64,000 nt of DNA, taken from contig NZ_FNYL01000014.1 of the NCBI RefSeq assembly GCF_900109045.1, forward strand, positions 124,001-188,000, given 5' to 3'. The notes under the pieces were generated by a model, which saw nothing but the letters and a program-made list of their open reading frames with translations, searched no databases and was not told the origin of the DNA. Of this stretch, positions 63,157 to 64,000 are shown in pieces (the stretch's first letter is position 1; each line of letters begins with the position of its first letter). A program made the position numbers and the translations under genes. Source of the stretch: Dyadobacter sp. SG02. GTDB lineage: Bacteria > Bacteroidota > Bacteroidia > Cytophagales > Spirosomataceae.

Positions 63157-64000
63157 ATGAAATTACTAATCCAATACCTGAGCAGGTACAAGGCCCTTAT
63201 ACTCCTGGCCCTCGTTATGGCCGCTATCAATCAGGTATTTTCTCTGCTCAACCCTTACATCCTCGGTAACTTCCTGATCGACCCGTACGCCAACAAGGCC
63301 GCGGAGTTCCGCACAAAAGGGCTCGACAACGAATTTTTGAAAGGTATATCAATGGGCCTGCTGATGATTATCGGCGTAGCGATGGTTTCCCGCATTGCCA
63401 AGGCATTCCAGGACTACCTGGTGAACGTAGTGATCCAGAAATTTGGCGCTGCGCTCTATACGGACGGCCTCCGGCACGCATTGCGGCTCCCGTTCCAGGA
63501 TTTTGAAGACCAGCGCTCGGGGGAAACACTCTCGGTCCTTCTGAAAGTCCGGGCCGATTGTGAGAAGTTCATTCTGAATTTCGTCAATGTACTGTTTTTC
63601 ACTTCGGTAGGTATCGTATTTGTGGTGGTGGTCGCATTCAGGCTCAGTCCGTGGCTGCCGCTGATATACCTCGTCGGCTCGGTCATCCTGGCGTTTCTGA
63701 CAAGCGTTTTGAGCCGGAAGATCAAGACGATCCAGAAGAATATCGTGAAAGAAACCACTGCATTGGCCGGTTCTACTACCGAGTCTTTACGTAATATCGA
63801 GCTGGTGAAGAGCCTTGGATTAACGCAACAGGAAATCGGTCGGCTCAATACGACTACCTACAAAATCCTGCAACTGGAACTGAAAAAGGTTAAAAGCATC
63901 CGTTCGGTAAGTTTCATTCAGGGAACGTTCGTCAATTTTCTACAACAATGCGTGATGTTCGCATTGCTGTTTTTCGTATTCCGGGATAAGATTACCGTGG
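63157..64000 (+). CDS. ABC transporter, exporter type (partial)
   Basis: An open frame from the ATG at 63157 to the window end (281 codons, no stop). It shows the first membrane segments of an ABC exporter: Y-L-S-R-Y-K-A-L-I-L-L-A-L-V-M-A near the start, then the intracellular loop with L-R-L-P-F-Q-D-F-E-D-Q-R-S-G-E and T-A-L-A-G-S-T-T-E-S-L-R-N-I. This matches the transmembrane half of MsbA-like transporters. The ATPase domain would lie beyond the window. Substrate unknown. Confidence 0.85.
   Translation, partial: MKLLIQYLSRYKALILLALVMAAINQVFSLLNPYILGNFLIDPYANKAAEFRTKGLDNEFLKGISMGLLMIIGVAMVSRIAKAFQDYLVNVVIQKFGAALYTDGLRHALRLPFQDFEDQRSGETLSVLLKVRADCEKFILNFVNVLFFTSVGIVFVVVVAFRLSPWLPLIYLVGSVILAFLTSVLSRKIKTIQKNIVKETTALAGSTTESLRNIELVKSLGLTQQEIGRLNTTTYKILQLELKKVKSIRSVSFIQGTFVNFLQQCVMFALLFFVFRDKITV

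Noticed and set aside
1..64000. CRISPR arrays, prophage, transposase genes or a replication origin
   Set aside because: None seen; the only tandem repeats are the short octamers of 8.1-9.9 kb, which have no spacers.

Overview
The window looks like chromosomal DNA of a Bacteroidota bacterium, most likely a Cytophagales member near Dyadobacter (the genus is inference from gene content and moderate GC, not a search). Lineage evidence seen directly: two SusC/SusD pairs, type IX secretion sorting domains of both the Por-type (A) and the gliding-associated type (B), a short primary sigma factor, and promoters of the TTG-N19/20-TAnnTTTG form. No phage, insertion sequence, integron or CRISPR array was seen.

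Layout. 0-6.8 kb: small membrane proteins, a sulfatase, a strong candidate for an unannotated structured small RNA (minus strand, 2464-2712) divergent from a fused trehalose-6-phosphate synthase/phosphatase, a Crp-like regulator and a DinB-like protein. 6.9-11.3 kb: a minus-strand operon of GntP permease, RidA, D-threonine-aldolase-like enzyme and M19 dipeptidase, whose three spacers all carry the same AATGAGTG-type short repeat. 11.5-20.3 kb: gyrA and secreted or outer-membrane proteins. 20.5-40.2 kb: the most interesting block, all on the minus strand: two SusC/SusD pairs, a DUF1501 protein, a DUF2231/cytochrome/DUF1549/DUF1553 protein, a large exported c-type cytochrome dehydrogenase-like protein and two tandem exported hydroxypyruvate-isomerase-like proteins. 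40.3-64 kb: mostly housekeeping: dapD, gap, trmB, folC, a TonB-like protein, an envelope operon (SPOR protein, beta-barrel, large TPR protein), menD, the primary sigma factor, pnp, rpsO, an LptF/G-type permease, a tRNA-Met and the start of an ABC exporter.

Main discovery. Four promoters in the 20-40 kb block, one ahead of each SusC/D pair, one ahead of the DUF1549-DUF1501 pair and one ahead of the cytochrome gene, share a two-part DNA motif. A 16-bp element made of three pentamers (type ACAGA-ACAGG-ATAGT) is separated by exactly 18 bp from a TAnTATTG box in all four. The second part sits where a Bacteroidota -7 box would be, and the first covers the -33 position, where the usual TTG is absent in all four. 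I infer an activator-dependent regulon controlled by a regulator encoded elsewhere, joining outer-membrane uptake (two SusCD transporters) to a periplasmic or inner-membrane cytochrome/isomerase system. The substrate is unknown.
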